A stretch of 64,000 nucleotides of DNA from Bacillota bacterium (GTDB lineage: Bacteria > Bacillota > Clostridia > Acetivibrionales > DSM-1351), in the NCBI GenBank assembly GCA_023439045.1, contig JAEXOY010000045.1, positions 1 to 64,000 of the forward strand, read 5' to 3'. A program made the position numbers and the translations under genes. The notes beneath the pieces were generated by a model, which was not told where the DNA came from, did no database searches, and saw only the letters and a list, made by a program, of their open reading frames with translations. Positions 34,716 to 44,373 of this stretch are shown in pieces; within the stretch, counting starts at the first letter, position 1, and each line of letters opens with the position of its first letter.

Positions 34716-35785
34716 AAAGAAGGGTATTAAAAAAAATTATATCCCTCTCCCTATTAGCCACATTACTTTTATTAACTGCATCATGTGGTGACGATAATGA
34801 CTTAGGGCCAAATACCATAAAAGATTCCAAAATAAAAATAGGGCTGTCTATGGCAACCCTCCGTGAAGAGCGTTGGCAGAAGGATACTGATATTCTTGTC
34901 GCAAAGGCAAAAGCAAAAGGAGCAGAGGTAATAGTTCAAAATGCAAATAATAGCCAAGATGACCAGATTTCCCAGGTAAAATATTTGCTTGACCAAAATA
35001 TCGATATACTAATGATTGTACCCCAGGATGCGGATAAATCTATCGAGGCTGTTGAGCTTGCTAAAAAGAAAGGAATTAAGGTTATGTGCTACGACAGATT
35101 AATTAAAAATGCAAACGTAGAGTATTACATATCCTTTGACAATATTTTAGTGGGTGAGGACATTGCCTCAACAATTACTGAAAAGGTACCACGTGGAAAC
35201 TACCTCATAATAAATGGGGCTCCTACTGATAATAATAGCTTTATGTACAATACAGGCTTCAAAAACATCCTCCAGCCTTATATAGATAATGGTTCAATTA
35301 AGTTAATAGATGAAACCTGGGCAGAGGATTGGAGACCTGAGGACTCTTTTAAGTTTGTAGAGAAGGCTCTGCAAAACAATGAACACATTGACGCTATTAT
35401 CGCTGCAAATGATAATCTCGCTGGGGCTGCAATAGAGGCTTTATCAGAAAAACAACTTGCCGGAAGTGTTTTGGTTGGTGGACATGATGCAGATATCTCT
35501 GGTTGTCAAAGGGTTGCAGAAGGAACCCAGTATGTGACAATTTATAAGCCTATTGAACAGTTAGCCGCTAAGGCTATAGATGTTGCAATTGGTCTAGTAG
35601 AGAAGGGAACCTATGAATCTAATAGCTTTATTAATGATGGTAAATACTCTGTGCCTTATCAAAAGATTACCCCTATAGTTGTTACGAGGGATAATTTAAT
35701 GGATACTGTTATAAAGTCAGGGTTTCATCGCATGGAGGACGTCTACCTAAATGTTCCTAAATCTCAGTGGCCACATTTAAATTAG
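34712..35785 (+). CDS. XylF-like sugar-binding lipoprotein, first copy
   Basis: Substrate-binding protein of 357 residues with a lipoprotein signal (lipobox L-T-A-S-C near residue 24). The mature part closely follows the D-xylose-binding protein pattern: IKIGLSMATLREERWQKDTD, YISFDNILVGEDIAS, G-A-P-T-D-N-N, A-A-N-D-N-L-A-G-A-A-I-E-A-L and EGTQYVTIYKPIEQL. Its start overlaps the yesN stop (ATGA), so it belongs to the sensor operon rather than to the transporter operon. It may be an accessory binding protein for sensing or a second uptake receptor. A terminator follows. Confidence 0.88.
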   Translation: MKRRVLKKIISLSLLATLLLLTASCGDDNDLGPNTIKDSKIKIGLSMATLREERWQKDTDILVAKAKAKGAEVIVQNANNSQDDQISQVKYLLDQNIDILMIVPQDADKSIEAVELAKKKGIKVMCYDRLIKNANVEYYISFDNILVGEDIASTITEKVPRGNYLIINGAPTDNNSFMYNTGFKNILQPYIDNGSIKLIDETWAEDWRPEDSFKFVEKALQNNEHIDAIIAANDNLAGAAIEALSEKQLAGSVLVGGHDADISGCQRVAEGTQYVTIYKPIEQLAAKAIDVAIGLVEKGTYESNSFINDGKYSVPYQKITPIVVTRDNLMDTVIKSGFHRMEDVYLNVPKSQWPHLN

Positions 35786-35807
35786 AATTCTTACCTTTTT
35801 TAATAAT

Positions 35808-35841
35808 AAAAATATGCTATCTTTTGATAGCATATTTTTTT
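35808..35841 (+). terminator. terminator after the sensor operon
   Basis: Perfect 14-base arms around TTTT (core TATGCTATC / GATAGCATA) running into seven T. It separates the sensing genes from xylFGH. Confidence 0.92.
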
Positions 35842-35955
35842 ATACAGCAAATTAAGTAAGACGTTTAGTAATTACCTCTAGCGACAACAGTTGTTCTCAA
35901 ATTGTATTCTATAAATGTAAGTAAATAACAGTTTTTTTAAGGGAGGAATTGTATT

Positions 35956-37026
35956 ATGAAGAGATCTCATCGTTTGGCAGCATTGGCATTGGCAGGAGTA
36001 ATGTCAATATCATTGTTTGCAGGTTGTGGCAACTCAAGTAGCTCAGATAGCTCTAGTGCTGACAGTTCTGTAGCTCCTAGTTCTTCAGCATCATCAAAGA
36101 TTAAGATTGGTCTATCTCTACCAACCCAGCAGGAAGAAAGATGGGTTAGAGACAAAGCTGCAATGGAAGAAGCTGCAAAAGCTGCTGGTGCAGAAATAGC
36201 TGTTCAGATTGCAAACATGGATGCTGCAAAGCAGGATTCACAGTGTGAGAATCTATTGTCACAGGGAATAAACGTACTAATTCTTGCTCCACACGATGCA
36301 ACTGCATCAGCTTCAATTGTTGATAAGGCTCACAAGGCTGGTGTAAAGGTTATTTCCTACGACAGATTGGTTATGGGCACTGATGTAGACGTATATATGT
36401 CCTTTGACAATGTTAAAGTTGGTGAAATACAAGGTAAGTGGTTCACTGATAACCTTCCAAAGGGTAACATAGTATGGTTGTCAGGTTCACCAACAGATAA
36501 CAACGCAAAACTCTTCAAGGAGGGTGCAGCTAAGTATCTACAGCCAAAGATTGATAGCGGAGATTACAAGGTTGTTATGGAACAGCCAGTTGTTGACTGG
36601 AAGCCAGACAACGCGCTGAAATTAATGGAAAATGCTCTTACAGCTAACAAGAATGATATCCAGGGTGTATTAGCTCCTAATGATGGTACAGCTGGTGGTT
36701 GTATTCAGGCTTTAGCAGCACAAGGTCTAGCAGGCAAGGTGCCAATAACTGGTCAGGATGCAGAGCTCGCAGCTGCAAAGAGAATAGTTGAAGGTACACA
36801 AGGAATGACAGTTTATAAGGATACTAGAGAGCTTGGTAAGGCAGCTGTAGCAGCAGCTATCAAGATGGCTAAGGGTGAAGACCCAGGCGCAGACCAAAAA
36901 GTAAACAATAATAAGATAGACGTTCCTTCCATCCTTCTCACTCCAGTAGCAGTTGATAAGACAAATATAGATAAGATTCTTATCGAAGGCGGATACCTGA
37001 AGAAAGAAGATGTATACGGTAAGTAA
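35956..37026 (+). CDS. xylF: D-xylose-type ABC transporter substrate-binding lipoprotein
   Basis: Main binding protein of the sugar importer, 356 residues. Signal peptide with lipobox L-F-A-G-C, then an S-rich linker. The mature region follows E. coli XylF closely: S-F-D-N-V-K-V-G-E-I-Q-G-K, G-S-P-T-D-N-N-A-K-L-F-K, NALKLMENALTANKNDIQGV, N-D-G-T-A-G-G-C-I-Q-A-L and GTQGMTVYK. GGGAGG precedes the ATG. Relatives in this family bind xylose, glucose or cello-oligosaccharides, so xylose is likely but not proven. A hairpin with a T run before xylG suggests this gene is expressed above the rest of the transporter. Confidence 0.9.
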   Translation: MKRSHRLAALALAGVMSISLFAGCGNSSSSDSSSADSSVAPSSSASSKIKIGLSLPTQQEERWVRDKAAMEEAAKAAGAEIAVQIANMDAAKQDSQCENLLSQGINVLILAPHDATASASIVDKAHKAGVKVISYDRLVMGTDVDVYMSFDNVKVGEIQGKWFTDNLPKGNIVWLSGSPTDNNAKLFKEGAAKYLQPKIDSGDYKVVMEQPVVDWKPDNALKLMENALTANKNDIQGVLAPNDGTAGGCIQALAAQGLAGKVPITGQDAELAAAKRIVEGTQGMTVYKDTRELGKAAVAAAIKMAKGEDPGADQKVNNNKIDVPSILLTPVAVDKTNIDKILIEGGYLKKEDVYGK

Positions 37027-37056
37027 TATATAACCAACATATTCAAAAACAACAAT

Positions 37057-37095
37057 ATAGGGGAATGGCATTAGTGTTATTCCCCTATTTTCTTT
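37057..37095 (+). terminator. intra-operon terminator or attenuator between xylF and xylG
   Basis: Ten-base arms ATAGGGGAAT / ATTCCCCTAT with a 12-base loop, followed by TTTTCTTT. It sits only 15 bases before the xylG start, so partial read-through would set the ratio of binding protein to ATPase and permease. Confidence 0.7.
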
Positions 37096-37110
37096 AAAGG
37101 TGGAATAATT

Positions 37111-38628
37111 ATGAGTGAATATATTTTGGAAATGCACAATATCACCAAAGAATTCCCTGGAGTTAAGGCCTTGGACAACGTCACATTTAAAGTAAAGAAG
37201 GGCGAAATCCATGCCCTATGTGGTGAAAACGGAGCAGGAAAATCTACTTTGATGAAAGTTTTAAGTGGTGTTTACCCATCTGGTACATACACGGGGGATA
37301 TTATTTTAAATGGTAAGCAACAGCACTATAGTAGTATTAAAGACAGCGAACACGCAGGTATAGCAATCATTTATCAAGAGCTTGCTCTGGTTAAGCAGAT
37401 GAGCATATGTGAAAACATATTTCTTGGTAATGAAAAGGTTCGTAGGGGTTTTATTAACTGGGACGAGTCATATGTAGAGACTCAAAAGGTTCTCAAAGAA
37501 GTAAGATTAAATCTAAATCCACTTACCAAGGTATCAAATCTTGGTATTGGTCAGCAGCAACTTGTAGAAATAGCAAAGGCAATTGCAAAAAATGCTGAGG
37601 TTCTTATTTTGGATGAACCATCAGCGGCACTTACCGAATCCGAAACGGAAAATCTGTTACAGATATTGAATGAACTTAAGTCAAAGGGTGTAACATGTAT
37701 ATATATTTCTCACAAATTAAATGAGGTATTTGCTATCGCTGACACAATTACTATTCTAAGAGATGGTAAAACCATTTGTACAGAAAATAAGAAAGATATA
37801 ACAGAAAATATAGTAATATCCAAAATGGTAGGTAGAGAATTAACTCAGCGTTTTCCCCGTAAAGCCCATACTCCAGGCGAAGTCGTTATGGAGGTTTCAA
37901 ATTGGACTGTTTACAATCCTCTACTTCCAGACCAAAAGTTAATTGACAATGTGAGCTTCTGCATAAGAAAGGGAGAAATCCTAGGTCTTGCAGGTCTTAT
38001 GGGTGCAGGAAGAACCGAACTTTGTATGAGCATATTTGGCGCTTTTGGCCTGAATGTGTCGGGCGAAATTAAGCTTGATAATAAGACAATTCATATCAAA
38101 AATCCTAAGAAAGCCATAAAGCATGGTATTAGCTATGTATCCGAGGATAGAAAGCGTTATGGACTTGTACTAGGAATGGACATAAAGAACAATTCCACAT
38201 TATCAAGCCTTGAGGCGATGTCCAAACTATCCCTCATAAATGGCAATGAAGCAATTAAGCGAACCAATCAGTATGTTGAAGATCTACGTATAAAAACTCC
38301 CTCCATAGAGCAAAAGTGCGGTAATTTAAGTGGTGGAAATCAACAGAAGGTGGTTCTGGCAAAATGGCTGCTGACAAAGCCAAAAGTCCTTATACTGGAC
38401 GAACCCACAAGGGGCATAGACGTTGGAGCAAAATTTGAGATATACAATATTATGAACAAATTGGTTGATGAAGGCGTTTGTATTATAATGATATCCTCTG
38501 AATTACCCGAAGTGCTCGGAATGAGTGACAGAATCCTCGTAATGCATGAGGGCAAGCTTACAAAGGACTTTTGTTGGCAGGATGCCACACAGGAAAATAT
38601 ATTAACTTATGCGACTGGAGGAATGTAA
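37111..38628 (+). CDS. xylG: sugar ABC transporter ATP-binding protein, double ATPase domain
   Basis: ATPase of the importer, 505 residues, in two tandem nucleotide-binding domains. The first has Walker A G-E-N-G-A-G-K-S-T and LGIGQQQLVEIAKAIAKNAE; the second has the usual degenerate loop G-L-M-G-A-G-R-T-E together with LSGGNQQKVVLAKWLLTKPK and LDEPTRGIDVGAKFEIY. This asymmetry is normal in the XylG/MglA/RbsA family. AGGTGG lies upstream. xylH follows with a 1-base gap. Confidence 0.94.
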   Translation: MSEYILEMHNITKEFPGVKALDNVTFKVKKGEIHALCGENGAGKSTLMKVLSGVYPSGTYTGDIILNGKQQHYSSIKDSEHAGIAIIYQELALVKQMSICENIFLGNEKVRRGFINWDESYVETQKVLKEVRLNLNPLTKVSNLGIGQQQLVEIAKAIAKNAEVLILDEPSAALTESETENLLQILNELKSKGVTCIYISHKLNEVFAIADTITILRDGKTICTENKKDITENIVISKMVGRELTQRFPRKAHTPGEVVMEVSNWTVYNPLLPDQKLIDNVSFCIRKGEILGLAGLMGAGRTELCMSIFGAFGLNVSGEIKLDNKTIHIKNPKKAIKHGISYVSEDRKRYGLVLGMDIKNNSTLSSLEAMSKLSLINGNEAIKRTNQYVEDLRIKTPSIEQKCGNLSGGNQQKVVLAKWLLTKPKVLILDEPTRGIDVGAKFEIYNIMNKLVDEGVCIIMISSELPEVLGMSDRILVMHEGKLTKDFCWQDATQENILTYATGGM

Positions 38629-38629
38629 T

Positions 38630-39859
38630 ATGGGTAATGCACAAATTAATGTAGCAGCTCAGGAAAATAAAAATGCATTGATAAGCTCAAAATCAGTCAA
38701 ACAGATATTGATAGGCGGTCTTAAGGGCAATGTTCGTCAGTATGCTATGATATTAGCCCTATTGGTAATATGGGCATTTTTTTCAATAGTAACCGGGGGC
38801 ATTTTTATAACCGCCAGAAATTTATCAAATCTATTTTTACAATGTGCATCAACAGCTATTGTTGCTTGTGGTATGGTTCTTGTAATGGTGGCAGGTCATA
38901 TTGACCTATCAGCAGGCTCATTTGTTGGAGTAACAGGAGCTATATCTGCAGTTTTAATGGTTAATCAAGGTATGAGTACTGTTGAGGCAATAGCGATTAC
39001 CCTTGCTATCGGTCTTTTATTTGGTGTTTGGCAGGGCTTTTGGATTTCTTACGGTAAGGTTCCAGCCTTTATAGTAACACTCGCTGGATTTCTTGCTTTC
39101 AGAGGTGGTGTAATAGCAATTACAGGTGGAAACTCCGTCGGACCCATGAACAATTCGTTTAAGGCGATTGGACAGGGCTATCTACCAAAAATAAACGAGA
39201 GCTTTTCATTTAATGATACAAGTGTGTTAGTTGGCCTATTTTTTATTGTATGCTTCCTTATTATGACCATAAATAAACGTCGTTCAAGGATAAAATATGG
39301 TTTTGAAGTTCTTCCGATGTCCCTTGAAATTGGTAAAATGGTTGGTGGTTCCATTCTAATAGCTTTAGTAATAGGAATTATGGCTAGTTATATGGGTATC
39401 CCTTATGCAATTCTATTATTGATTGGAATAATAGTTGTATTCACTATAATTGCTGAAAAAACTACCTTTGGAAGATATGTATACGCTATTGGTGGTAACA
39501 AAGAAGCTGCAAAGCTTTCAGGTATCAATATTAATAAGGTTACACTGGGTATCTTCGTATTAATGGGTCTTTTATCAACTATTGCAGGTATAGTTTATAC
39601 AGCTAGACTTAACGCGTCAACGGGTTCTGCTGGTGTTAACATGGAACTTGATGCCATTGCATCTGCTGTTATTGGCGGCACTAGTACACTTGGTGGCTCG
39701 GGTACAATATATGGCTGTATCATCGGTGCTCTTGTTATGGGTAGCCTTGATAACGGTATGAGTTTGATGAACGCAGATGTTGCAGCACAATACATAGTTA
39801 AAGGATTAATACTATTGTTGGCGGTTTGGTTTGATATGAACTTCAGCAAGAAATCATAA
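38630..39859 (+). CDS. xylH: sugar ABC transporter permease
   Basis: Membrane channel of the importer, 409 residues with about ten hydrophobic segments. GHIDLSAGSFVGVTGAISAV and G-G-N-K-E-A-A-K-L-S-G-I are the conserved blocks of the XylH/MmsB/RbsC permeases; VIGGTSTLGGSGTIYG is near the C-terminus. The start at 38630 has GGAGG 8 bases upstream and begins 1 base after the xylG stop. Length matches XylH, which is longer than ribose permeases. Confidence 0.93.
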   Translation: MGNAQINVAAQENKNALISSKSVKQILIGGLKGNVRQYAMILALLVIWAFFSIVTGGIFITARNLSNLFLQCASTAIVACGMVLVMVAGHIDLSAGSFVGVTGAISAVLMVNQGMSTVEAIAITLAIGLLFGVWQGFWISYGKVPAFIVTLAGFLAFRGGVIAITGGNSVGPMNNSFKAIGQGYLPKINESFSFNDTSVLVGLFFIVCFLIMTINKRRSRIKYGFEVLPMSLEIGKMVGGSILIALVIGIMASYMGIPYAILLLIGIIVVFTIIAEKTTFGRYVYAIGGNKEAAKLSGININKVTLGIFVLMGLLSTIAGIVYTARLNASTGSAGVNMELDAIASAVIGGTSTLGGSGTIYGCIIGALVMGSLDNGMSLMNADVAAQYIVKGLILLLAVWFDMNFSKKS

Positions 39860-39877
39860 ACAGCAAGAAATCATAAA
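39844..39877. repeat. 17-bp tandem duplication over the xylH stop
   Basis: CAGCAAGAAATCATAAA occurs twice in succession; the first copy contains the xylH stop codon. It looks like a recent slippage event with no effect on the protein. Confidence 0.85.
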
Positions 39878-39996
39878 CTAAGGTTAAATTACTTTGCTAA
39901 CTTAGACATGGGCCGCCATATACCGGTGGCCCTATATAAGCACGTAGCTATAAAAACAGGCTAAAATATAATTTACTTAACTATAGGAGGGGCAAT

Positions 39997-41688
39997 ATGA
40001 AAAGTAAAAAAAGTATAACCTTTAGTATTAGGTTTAAACTTTTGGCATGCCTCTTCCCAACTATAATATCGCTTATTATTGTAAACATTGTTGGGCAGTT
40101 GGTTTACGTCAAAAACATGGATAAATACACAGAGTTAATCAATAACATGTCCATAGAAAATAAAATCGTTAACTCGTCCCTAGCAGCATTAGATATAGCC
40201 AGAAATATAATGTCAAATCCAAATGATAGTAATAGTGTAGACAATCTTACTGCCTTTAAAAATGATACTATTACCAGTTTAACTACTATTCTTAACAATG
40301 CATATCCTTCTACTAAACCTGCCGCAGAAGCCTTCTCAAATACTGTTAACAAGTTTATATCCGAAGCGGATACTTTGCTTAATTATAGTAAGTCAGGAGA
40401 TGTATCTATAGCGGCTAGTTATGAATCCATGGCTAGATACTCTGATTATATAAAAGAAAATTTCTCAACACTAATACTGTCGGAGTTAGAAAATAGCAAA
40501 TCGGTTAAAGATGACATTGACAAGAATTACAAAATAACACTGTTTATTTCGATAGTTCTTTTAATAATAATCATAATTCTTGGAATCATTATTGTTTTAC
40601 TCGTTGCTCGCAGCATTGTAAAACCCCTTAATAAACTCATTAATGTCAGTGAAAAAATATCCCATGGTGACCTGTCCTCAAATGAGGAATACTATACTGG
40701 TAGTGACGAAATATCTACTCTTTCAAATGCTTTTTACTCAATGCAAGCATTTCTTAAAGATATTATTGGAATAATTTCAACTAATGCCACTAGTATCTCC
40801 TCGACCTTTAATACCCTGCAAAGTATATCTAATGCATCTCTTCAGGCAAATAAGGAGCTTGCTTCAGTTATAGATGGAAATGCTACAAATGCAGATAATC
40901 AAGCATTTGTAATAAATGGAGTAATAAGCTCTGTAAGTACTGTAAACGAATCCTTACGCGTCATATTTGATGACACAAGCAAAGTTGTGTCAAGTGCTAG
41001 GATAGCACTTGACAAAGCAATAATCGGAGAAGATAAGCTCAAGCAGGTCATTGAACATACTCAAAGCGTAAGTAAGGAGATGTCAGAACTCAATATCACT
41101 ACCGACGGGTTGCAAAATTATTCAGTAAAGATAGGTAAAATAGTAAACATTATTAACGCAATTTCAGAGCAAACCAATCTCCTTGCACTTAATGCAGCTA
41201 TTGAGGCTGCACGTGCAGGCGAAGCGGGAAAAAGCTTTGCGGTCGTTGCTGATGAAGTAAAGAAGTTAGCAAGCCAATCAAAAGAGTCTTCAAACGAAAT
41301 TGCAGTATTAATTAAACAGATACAGTCTCAAATACATGAAATGAAAATGGGTACTACTCGCAGTTCAAATGCTATATTGCAAACCACAGGAATCATAGAC
41401 GAGGAAAAGCTTGCATTCAATGATATTATTTTGTCTAATTCTCTCGTTAATCAGCAAGTTCTTAGTATAAACGAACAATTAACATCAGTTAAAACAAAAG
41501 TAGACCATATAAATAAGTCCAACGACACCTTATCTGGCATGACCACCGCTCTAGCAAGTAGTTCGACTCAGGCCCAAGCAGCTATTGAACAGCAGATTGC
41601 AGCCAATGAAGATGTTGTAAACTGTACCTCTAAACTCAATGAAATGTCAAAAAACTTTGATGAAATTATTAGAAAATTTCAGTTGTAA
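39997..41688 (+). CDS. methyl-accepting chemotaxis protein
   Basis: Chemoreceptor of 563 residues. Two membrane helices (about 12-32 and 178-202) bound an extracytoplasmic helical sensor of about 145 residues; a HAMP domain follows (about 203-255). The signalling domain has the conserved tip ISEQTNLLALNAAIEAARAG with GKSFAVVADEVKKLA. No ligand domain of known type (Cache, PBP) is seen in the sensor; it looks like a four-helix bundle. TAGGAGG lies upstream. Lying just after the sugar importer, it may report on a bound sugar-binding protein, but this is inference from position. Confidence 0.94.
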   Translation: MKSKKSITFSIRFKLLACLFPTIISLIIVNIVGQLVYVKNMDKYTELINNMSIENKIVNSSLAALDIARNIMSNPNDSNSVDNLTAFKNDTITSLTTILNNAYPSTKPAAEAFSNTVNKFISEADTLLNYSKSGDVSIAASYESMARYSDYIKENFSTLILSELENSKSVKDDIDKNYKITLFISIVLLIIIIILGIIIVLLVARSIVKPLNKLINVSEKISHGDLSSNEEYYTGSDEISTLSNAFYSMQAFLKDIIGIISTNATSISSTFNTLQSISNASLQANKELASVIDGNATNADNQAFVINGVISSVSTVNESLRVIFDDTSKVVSSARIALDKAIIGEDKLKQVIEHTQSVSKEMSELNITTDGLQNYSVKIGKIVNIINAISEQTNLLALNAAIEAARAGEAGKSFAVVADEVKKLASQSKESSNEIAVLIKQIQSQIHEMKMGTTRSSNAILQTTGIIDEEKLAFNDIILSNSLVNQQVLSINEQLTSVKTKVDHINKSNDTLSGMTTALASSSTQAQAAIEQQIAANEDVVNCTSKLNEMSKNFDEIIRKFQL

Positions 41689-41740
41689 AACTTGCAATAA
41701 ATGAATCTCCTTAATCTGATGTATATCAGAACTCAATAAG

Positions 41741-41769
41741 AGGTAATTCTTACCTTTTATTTTTTTTTG
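41741..41769 (+). terminator. terminator after the chemoreceptor
   Basis: Stem AGGTAA / TTACCT with a 3-base loop, followed by a 14-base T-rich run. A small TCTGAT / ATCAGA hairpin lies just before it. Confidence 0.7.
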
Positions 41770-41891
41770 TTGTTAAAATATTAAGTATGTTATAAGATTA
41801 AATTATTCCAAAAATAAATGATTATTAAATAATCAAACGCGGTAAACGCTGTATTTGAGGTCTATGCATATTAAAGAAAGGAACAGAAATA

Positions 41892-44174
41892 ATGTCAAAA
41901 GGAAATGCATCACTAGTCAAAAGTATTATTGAGGGTAATTGTAAAGATCCACATGTGTATTTAGGAATGCACATAATTAAGGAAAAGGGTAAAGAATCTA
42001 GCATTGCAATACGTGCATATTATCCCGATGCCCACTCTATAGACGTCATCGAGACATCAACAAACGTTTCTTATTTAATGAAAAAGATATATCCTGAAGG
42101 GATATTTGAAGTAACAATACCTGGTAGAGATGACATATTTGAGTATAAGCTTAATGTAACCTTTGGGTCGGGTTCACATTTTGAAACATATGATCCCTAC
42201 AGTTTCTGGCCAGTATTATCAGAATATGATCTCTATCTTTTCAACCAAGGCAATAATCATAGAATCTTTGAAAAGCTTGGCGCCCATATTATGACAATTA
42301 ATAATATTAGCGGTACCCTTTTCTCTGTTTGGGCACCAAATGCAAAACGTGTAAGTGTTGTAGGGTGCTTTAATCAGTGGGATGGTAGAAGACACCAAAT
42401 GCGCCAATTGGGGGTTTCTGGTGTTTGGGAGATTTTTATTCCTCTCGTTCAAGCTGGAGATACCTATAAATTTGAAATAAAAACCAAAAATAATGAAATA
42501 TATATAAAGTCCGACCCATATGCTTACTCTTCTGAGCTCAGACCAGCAACTGCTTCAGTGGTAGCAGATATTGATAGCTATACTTGGAATGACAGTGCCT
42601 GGATGGATAAGCGTGAAAGTGGAAATATTTTCGAACAGCCAGTCTCAGTTTATGAGCTTCACTTAGGCTCATGGCGCACTCAACTTGAGCCTGATGAAAA
42701 TGATAATATATTTTTAAACTATAGAGAACTTGCTAAAACCCTTATCCCTTATGTTAAAGAGATGGGGTATACGCATATAGAACTTTTACCCGTTACTGAG
42801 CACCCATTTGACGGCTCTTGGGGTTATCAGGTTACAGGGTATTACGCCGCAACAAGCAGATATGGAACGCCACAGGATTTTATGTATTTCGTAGACCAGT
42901 GTCACCAAAATGATATTGGAGTAATTCTTGATTGGGTTCCTGCGCACTTTCCAAAGGATGCACATGGACTTGCACGTTTTGATGGAACAGCACTGTATGA
43001 ACATGAAAATCCACTACAAGGTGAACATCCAGAATGGGGCACTCACATATTTAACCATGGCAGACTTGAGGTTCGTAATTTCCTTATTTCCAATGCGGTG
43101 TTCTGGTTGGACAAGTATCATATAGATGGCTTAAGAGTTGATGCCGTTGCATCTATGCTATATCTTGACTATGCCAAAAAGCCAGGGGAATGGATACCAA
43201 ATAAGTACGGTGACAACTGCAATCTGGACGCTTTAGAATTCCTGAAGTTGTTAAACACTACTGTATTTAGCTATTTTAAAGGAATAATGATGGTTGCTGA
43301 AGAGTCCTCCGCTTGGCCAATGATTACAAGGCCAGTTTATGCCGGCGGTTTAGGCTTCACCTTCAAGTGGAATATGGGTTGGATGAACGACGTGCTTAAG
43401 TATGTTAGCATGGACCCTATATATAGACGTTACCATCACGACAAGGTTACATTTTCTCTTATGTATGCCTTTAACGAGAACTTTATGCTGGTATTATCAC
43501 ATGATGAAGTAGTTCATGGTAAGTGTTCAATGCTCAATAAACAACCGGGTGATTACTGGCAGAAGTTTGCAGGCCTTAGAGCTACGTATGGCTATACTTA
43601 TGGCCATCCGGGCAAAAAGCTGCTATTTATGGGTGGAGAATTTGGACAGTTTGCTGAGTGGAATGAGAAGCAAAGCCTAGATTGGCATCTCCTTGATTTT
43701 GATATGCACAAGAAGCTGCAAACCTATGTAAAGGATTTAAATCACCTTTATGCTACAGAAAAATCCCTGTATCAGGTTGACTTCAGCTATGATGGCTTTG
43801 AGTGGATAGATTGTAATGACAGCGAAAGCAGCGTTTTCTCTTTTATTAGAAAAGCGAAGGACCCTAAGGACTTCCTGATTTTTGTTTGCAATTTCACTCC
43901 AATTGGAAGACAGGGTTATGCAATTGGTACACCATATGATGTTAGCTACGATGTTATTCTAAACAGTAATTATGAAAAGTATGGTGGTTACACTAATGAT
44001 AGCGAACAAATTACGGTGACACCAGTGAAAGAATGGCTACATGGAAGACCTCAAAGGTTATACCTAGACATTCCACCATATGGAGTGATGGTATTAAAGC
44101 CAAATGCAGCTGAGATGGCTGAATTAGCAAGAAAAGAGACTGAAGCAGCAGAGCTAGCTAAGAAAGAAGCATAA
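41892..44174 (+). CDS. glgB: 1,4-alpha-glucan branching enzyme GlgB
   Basis: Introduces alpha-1,6 branches into glycogen. 760 residues: two N-terminal carbohydrate-binding-module-48-type regions (about 10-110 and 135-235), then the GH13 barrel with D417 in GLRVDAVASMLYLDY, E470 in V-A-E-E-S-S, and D538 in LVLSHDEVVHGK, all in place. The C-terminal beta domain ends near 735. The last 25 residues are an appended A/E/K-rich tail in which an 8- to 9-residue unit (A-E-L-A-x-K-E) is nearly repeated. Stands alone; no other glycogen genes are near. Confidence 0.96.
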   Translation: MSKGNASLVKSIIEGNCKDPHVYLGMHIIKEKGKESSIAIRAYYPDAHSIDVIETSTNVSYLMKKIYPEGIFEVTIPGRDDIFEYKLNVTFGSGSHFETYDPYSFWPVLSEYDLYLFNQGNNHRIFEKLGAHIMTINNISGTLFSVWAPNAKRVSVVGCFNQWDGRRHQMRQLGVSGVWEIFIPLVQAGDTYKFEIKTKNNEIYIKSDPYAYSSELRPATASVVADIDSYTWNDSAWMDKRESGNIFEQPVSVYELHLGSWRTQLEPDENDNIFLNYRELAKTLIPYVKEMGYTHIELLPVTEHPFDGSWGYQVTGYYAATSRYGTPQDFMYFVDQCHQNDIGVILDWVPAHFPKDAHGLARFDGTALYEHENPLQGEHPEWGTHIFNHGRLEVRNFLISNAVFWLDKYHIDGLRVDAVASMLYLDYAKKPGEWIPNKYGDNCNLDALEFLKLLNTTVFSYFKGIMMVAEESSAWPMITRPVYAGGLGFTFKWNMGWMNDVLKYVSMDPIYRRYHHDKVTFSLMYAFNENFMLVLSHDEVVHGKCSMLNKQPGDYWQKFAGLRATYGYTYGHPGKKLLFMGGEFGQFAEWNEKQSLDWHLLDFDMHKKLQTYVKDLNHLYATEKSLYQVDFSYDGFEWIDCNDSESSVFSFIRKAKDPKDFLIFVCNFTPIGRQGYAIGTPYDVSYDVILNSNYEKYGGYTNDSEQITVTPVKEWLHGRPQRLYLDIPPYGVMVLKPNAAEMAELARKETEAAELAKKEA

Positions 44175-44291
44175 GCATCTGCTTTGGATAAGGAAATAAG
44201 CTCAAACACACGAGAGCTTACGTCAGAAGGCTTGCTGAGTAGGCATCAAGTAGGACTTCTAAAGAAGTATTTTGAAGTATTGAAAAATATA

Positions 44292-44340
44292 AGAGGCGTA
44301 GAACTTGATAATGTAACATTTTATCGGGTTCTACGCCTCT
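44292..44340. terminator. bidirectional hairpin between glgB and the glycosyltransferase
   Basis: Perfect 13-base arms AGAGGCGTAGAAC / GTTCTACGCCTCT with a 23-base loop between two convergent genes. T runs are weak on both sides. Confidence 0.6.
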
Positions 44341-44373
44341 ATGTATATCTTTAATAGCATTTAACTTTCTGCG

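Noticed and set aside
44175..44291. Hidden gene after glgB
   Set aside because: No frame with a start and ribosome site; only a spacer leading to a hairpin.
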